NCBI GenBank assembly: GCA_044229235.1 | Contig: JBGATH010000003.1 | Span: forward strand, 62,001-126,000 | Reading direction: 5' to 3' | From: UKL13-2 sp044229235 | Lineage (GTDB): Bacteria > Pseudomonadota > Gammaproteobacteria > Burkholderiales > Usitatibacteraceae | DNA: 64,000 nucleotides | Part shown: positions 61,080 through 64,000 of the stretch, piece after piece | How the letters are laid out: each line of letters begins with the position of its first letter | Position numbering within the stretch: position 1 is the first letter of the stretch | Program-made: the position numbers and the translations under genes | Notes under the pieces: generated by a model | What the model was told of the DNA's origin: nothing | The model's database searches: none | What the model saw: the letters and a program-made list of their open reading frames with translations, nothing else

Positions 61080-62214
61080 GGTTGTTCTCCATCATCTTCA
61101 CGAAACTGTCGAACAGGTAACCAACCTCGTGCGGGCCCGGACTGGCTTCGGGATGCCCCTGAAAACTGAAAGCTCTCTTGTCGGTGCGCTCAATGCCCTG
61201 GCAGGTGCCGTCAAACAGCGACTTGTGGGTGACGCGCACATTGGCCGGCAGCGTTTTTTCGTCGGCGGCAAAGCCGTGGTTCTGGCTGGTGATGTAAACC
61301 TTGCCCGTATCCAGGTCTTGTACCGGATGGTTGGCGCCATGGTGACCAAACTTCATTTTCATGGTCTTTGCGCCGGAAGCCAGCGCCAGCAGCTGATGCC
61401 CGAGGCAGATGCCGAAAACCGGAACGTTGCTGTCGATGATGTCGCGAATGGCCCGGATGGCGTATTCGCAAGGCTCGGGGTCGCCGGGGCCGTTGGACAG
61501 GAACACACCATCCGGTTTCAGCGCCAATGCGTCGGCGGCGGTTGCCTGCGCAGGCAGCACGGTGATGCGGCAGCCTCGTTCAGCCAGCATGCGCAGGATG
61601 TTGTGTTTCACGCCGTAGTCGTAGGCGACGACATGAAAGCGCGCCTCCGACTGCGTGCCATAGCCGGTGCCGAGCGCCCAGACGGACTGGTTCCACGCAT
61701 AGGGCTGTGTGCAACTCACCACCTTGGCCAGATCCAGTCCCGACATGTTCGGCGCCGCTGTGGCCAAGTCGCGCGCACGCTGTACATCGGCTTCGGAATG
61801 ACCACCGGCGAGGATGCAGCCATTTTGCGCGCCCTTCTCGCGGATCAGGCGCGTCAGGCGGCGCGTGTCGATGTCGGCGATTGCCACAACGCCGTTGCGC
61901 TGCAGGTAGGCGGGCAAGGTCTCCGTCATGCGCCAGTTGGAAGGCAGTAGCGGCAAATCACGGATGATGAGGCCGGCCGCGTAACACTTCCGCGACTCGG
62001 CATCTTCGGCGTTGGTGCCGGTATTGCCGATGTGCGGATAGGTCAGCGTCACCATCTGCCCCATGTACGACGGGTCGGTGAGAATTTCCTGGTAGCCGGT
62101 CATGGCGGTGTTGAACACCACTTCGCCGGTCGCGGTGCCGTCGTGACCGATGGAAACGCCCTTGAACACCGCACCATCGGCGAGCACAAGCAAGGCGGGC
62201 ACAGGATTTGCCAC
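61072..62214 (-). CDS. carA: Carbamoyl-phosphate synthase small subunit (glutaminase)
   Basis: Supplies ammonia from glutamine to CarB; 380 residues. The class I glutaminase has the nucleophile Cys in PVFGICLGHQLLALA and the His/Glu pair in SFQGHPEASPGPHE. GTG 62214 has GGAG at good spacing; the frame is open to 62271, but that segment overlaps the terminator-like hairpin. Confidence 0.96.
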   Translation of the reverse strand: MANPVPALLVLADGAVFKGVSIGHDGTATGEVVFNTAMTGYQEILTDPSYMGQMVTLTYPHIGNTGTNAEDAESRKCYAAGLIIRDLPLLPSNWRMTETLPAYLQRNGVVAIADIDTRRLTRLIREKGAQNGCILAGGHSEADVQRARDLATAAPNMSGLDLAKVVSCTQPYAWNQSVWALGTGYGTQSEARFHVVAYDYGVKHNILRMLAERGCRITVLPAQATAADALALKPDGVFLSNGPGDPEPCEYAIRAIRDIIDSNVPVFGICLGHQLLALASGAKTMKMKFGHHGANHPVQDLDTGKVYITSQNHGFAADEKTLPANVRVTHKSLFDGTCQGIERTDKRAFSFQGHPEASPGPHEVGYLFDSFVKMMENNRA

Positions 62215-62269
62215 GAGAAACTCCGCGAGAGGATGAGGGGACGGGAATGGCCGGAATGGCCGCACATAC

Positions 62270-62302
62270 AAAAAACGGGAAAGGCCCCGAGGACCTTTCC
62301 CG
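62270..62302 (-). terminator. Terminator or attenuator between dapB and carA
   Basis: On the minus strand CGGGAAAGG and CCTTTCCCG form a 9-bp stem around TCCTCGGGG-type bases, followed by TTTTTTGT. It ends only 56 bp before the carA start, so it either terminates dapB or acts as a leader attenuator for carAB. Confidence 0.75.
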
Positions 62303-62382
62303 CGTTTTGGTGCGCGATTAAGAGACTATTTTAGCGCAAGTGCTGCGCTGCGGCAAACTTGGCGGCCGGTCACGGCTTTCTG

Positions 62383-63189
62383 CTAGGCGCGCAGGCCCAG
62401 CACGTCCTGCATGTCGAACAAGCCGGATTTGCGTCCCGCCAGGAAGCGCGCGGCAGTCAAGGCGCCGGCAGCAAAGTTGGTACGCGACGTGGCGATGTGG
62501 CGGATTTCCACGCGTTCGCCCTCACCGGCATACATGACGGTGTGCTCGCCAACGATGTCACCACCGCGAATCGCGGCAAAACCGATATCGCCTTTACGGC
62601 GCTCGCCGGTGTTGCCATGGCGCGCGTAGGCGGCGATGTCGGCCAGGGGCTTGCCGATCGCGCCTGCCGCTGCTTCGCCCAGCATCAGCGCGGTACCGGA
62701 TGGGGCATCCACCTTCATTTTGTGGTGCGCTTCGACGATCTCGATATCGTAGTTTTCGTGCAGCGCCCGGGTGGCCATGTCCACCAGCTTGAGCGCAACG
62801 TTGACGCCGATGCTCATGTTGGCGGCAAAGACGATGGCAATGTCCCGCGAAGCGTCGGCAATCGCCTGCTTCTGCGCCTGGCTGAAGCCGGTGGTGCCAA
62901 TCACCATGTTCACACCGGTGGCGCGGCAGGCGGCAACATGCGCCAGCGTGCCTTCCGGGCGCGTGAAATCGATCAATGCGTCGGCTGCTTTCAGTGCTTC
63001 CGGGACGTCGGCTGCAATCGTCACGCCGCGCGCCGAAGCACACAACTCGCCGGCATCGTGGCCGATCAGCGGGCTGGAAGCCTGTTCAAGCGCCGCCGTG
63101 ATCGACATGTCGGGAAACTGGCCGCACGCGTCCATCAGCGCCCGCCCCATGCGACCTCCGGCCCCGGCGATAGCAAGGCGTTGTGACAT
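62383..63189 (-). CDS. dapB: 4-hydroxy-tetrahydrodipicolinate reductase
   Basis: Lysine/diaminopimelate pathway reductase, 268 residues. AIAGAGGRMGRAL binds NAD(P)H; EAHHKMKVDAPSGTALMLGE is the substrate/active-site signature. ATG 63189, 6 bp after the bamE stop, so likely one operon with it. Confidence 0.97.
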   Translation of the reverse strand: MSQRLAIAGAGGRMGRALMDACGQFPDMSITAALEQASSPLIGHDAGELCASARGVTIAADVPEALKAADALIDFTRPEGTLAHVAACRATGVNMVIGTTGFSQAQKQAIADASRDIAIVFAANMSIGVNVALKLVDMATRALHENYDIEIVEAHHKMKVDAPSGTALMLGEAAAGAIGKPLADIAAYARHGNTGERRKGDIGFAAIRGGDIVGEHTVMYAGEGERVEIRHIATSRTNFAAGALTAARFLAGRKSGLFDMQDVLGLRA

Positions 63190-63194
63190 GAATC

Positions 63195-63623
63195 TTACTG
63201 GGGCTGCTTTTTGGGATCGGGCATGCCCGGGATATCTGACTTCGGCGTGAAACGCCGCTCGCCGCCGCCCAGCAGTATCTCGGTGGGCGAGGCCGTGCCT
63301 TCAATCTTTGCCACCACTTCCTTCTCGAACAGGATGGTCACATGGTATTTCTGGTACTCGCGCCCGAACGGACCAAACTTGGTGCTCATCTCGTTGGTGA
63401 AGTAGTAATCCCAGCGATTGGCATGAAACACATCCTGCATCAGCGGCGTACCGAGTGCATTTTTCACGTCCTGCCGGCTCATGCCGGTTTTTACCTTGGC
63501 TAGTTGCTCCTGGGTGATCAGGTTGCCCTGCTGGATGTCGATGCGATGCACGCCGAAGCCGGCGCAGCCGGAAAGTATGGTGGCGAACAGAATGGCGCTG
63601 GCATAGCTGATGATGCGAAACAT
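63195..63623 (-). CDS. bamE: Outer membrane assembly lipoprotein BamE
   Basis: Lipoprotein of the Bam complex, 142 residues. A lipoprotein signal peptide ends in the lipobox LSGC (Cys near 20). IQQGNLITQEQLAKVKTGMS and VKNALGTPLMQDVFHANRWDYYF are the SmpA/OmlA signature. ATG 63623 (MFRIISYAS) is chosen over a start 12 codons upstream. Divergent from fur, the common betaproteobacterial pairing. Confidence 0.94.
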   Translation of the reverse strand: MFRIISYASAILFATILSGCAGFGVHRIDIQQGNLITQEQLAKVKTGMSRQDVKNALGTPLMQDVFHANRWDYYFTNEMSTKFGPFGREYQKYHVTILFEKEVVAKIEGTASPTEILLGGGERRFTPKSDIPGMPDPKKQPQ

Positions 63624-63740
63624 GCGTAAATTCCCAAGTCTGCCGGCGGTTTCCGGCAAAGGCGCATTATATCGCCCTCCGTGTCACGACCGTCGCGCAA
63701 AAACCGCTTATGATTATTTCATTTGATTGCCAGCGCCGTC

Positions 63741-64000
63741 ATGTCTGAATCCAAGGATTTGCGCAATATCGGCCTCAAAGCCACGTTTCCCCGGCTCAAG
63801 GTGCTGGACTTGTTCCAGAACTCGAAGCAGCGCCATATGTCGGCGGAGGACGTTTTCAAACTGCTGCTCAACGAAAACGCCGATATCGGCCTCGCTACGG
63901 TATATCGCGTGCTGACCCAGTTCGAGCAGGCCGGGCTGTTGATACGACACCATTTCGAAAGCGGCAAGGCGGTATTCGAACTCAACGAAGGCGCGCACCA
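63741..64000 (+). CDS. fur: Ferric uptake regulator, N-terminal part (cut by window end)
   Basis: The first 86-87 residues of Fur. LRNIGLKATFPRLKVLDLFQ and DIGLATVYRVLTQFEQAGLL form the winged-helix DNA-binding domain; RHHFESGKAVFEL begins the metal-binding part. ATG 63741. The remaining dimerisation domain lies beyond the window. The region 63624-63740 holds both divergent promoters; I found no convincing Fur box. Confidence 0.94.
   Translation, partial: MSESKDLRNIGLKATFPRLKVLDLFQNSKQRHMSAEDVFKLLLNENADIGLATVYRVLTQFEQAGLLIRHHFESGKAVFELNEGAH

Noticed and set aside
63624..63740. Fur box in the bamE-fur intergenic region
   Set aside because: AT-rich bases near 63710 do not match the 19-bp inverted repeat well enough.

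Overview
The window is a GC-rich chromosomal segment of a betaproteobacterium, most like Burkholderiales or Nitrosomonadales. The evidence is gene order: tpiA-secG-tRNA-Leu(GAG)-nuoABCDEFGHIJKLMN in one direction, and the block glmM-folP-ftsH-rlmE/yhbY, greA-carB-carA-dapB-bamE/fur. I cannot name the genus from sequence alone.

Layout. 1-3.5 kb: the C-terminal end of a multi-receiver signalling protein, a HAD phosphatase, glpD and a Nudix hydrolase. 3.6-18.4 kb: the complete 14-gene respiratory complex I operon on the minus strand, preceded upstream by tRNA-Leu, secG and tpiA. 19.9-25.9 kb: an accessory peptide-export locus. It holds a TPR/HD-GYP c-di-GMP phosphodiesterase, a perfect CRP-type palindrome, four tandem 44-residue double-glycine precursors on an exact 174-bp period, and a C39-peptidase ABC transporter with its HlyD-type adaptor. 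26.2-40.7 kb: lipid and phosphate genes (an OlsB-like N-acyltransferase, hemerythrin, ZntB/CorA, a PhoX-type Tat phosphatase, a flippase-like membrane protein, a PHP-glycosyltransferase fusion, a histidine-rich membrane protein, a class III aminotransferase with a membrane anchor, and phosphatidylserine decarboxylase), interrupted by an IS30-type element and bounded by an IS481-type element. 42-44.9 kb: a lysine/alanine-rich histone-like protein, two unrecognised genes and a SixA-type phosphatase. 45-50.2 kb: pstSCAB and a further periplasmic binding protein. 50.3-64 kb: housekeeping genes, ending in a partial fur.

How the genes may work together. Best candidate for an undescribed system: four precursors whose trailing residues are identical (after the glycines only QAAVVF remains), a dedicated protease/exporter, and a divergent regulator that joins a TPR array, the fold used by RRNPP peptide receptors, to an intact HD-GYP domain. 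I infer a peptide signal coupled to c-di-GMP; the sequence does not prove it.

A second theme is phosphate starvation. Pho-box-like 7+4+7 direct repeats precede pstS, the orphan binding protein, the 37.3-kb membrane gene and phoX. Three have a -10-like hexamer exactly 10 bp downstream. With the OlsB-like enzyme and the glycosyltransferase this suggests a membrane-lipid remodelling regulon.

A third theme is repeats. Six copies of a roughly 65-bp palindromic element lie between genes, all in the same orientation; an IS30-type element sits in the loop of one, and a 121-bp long-hairpin element follows another.
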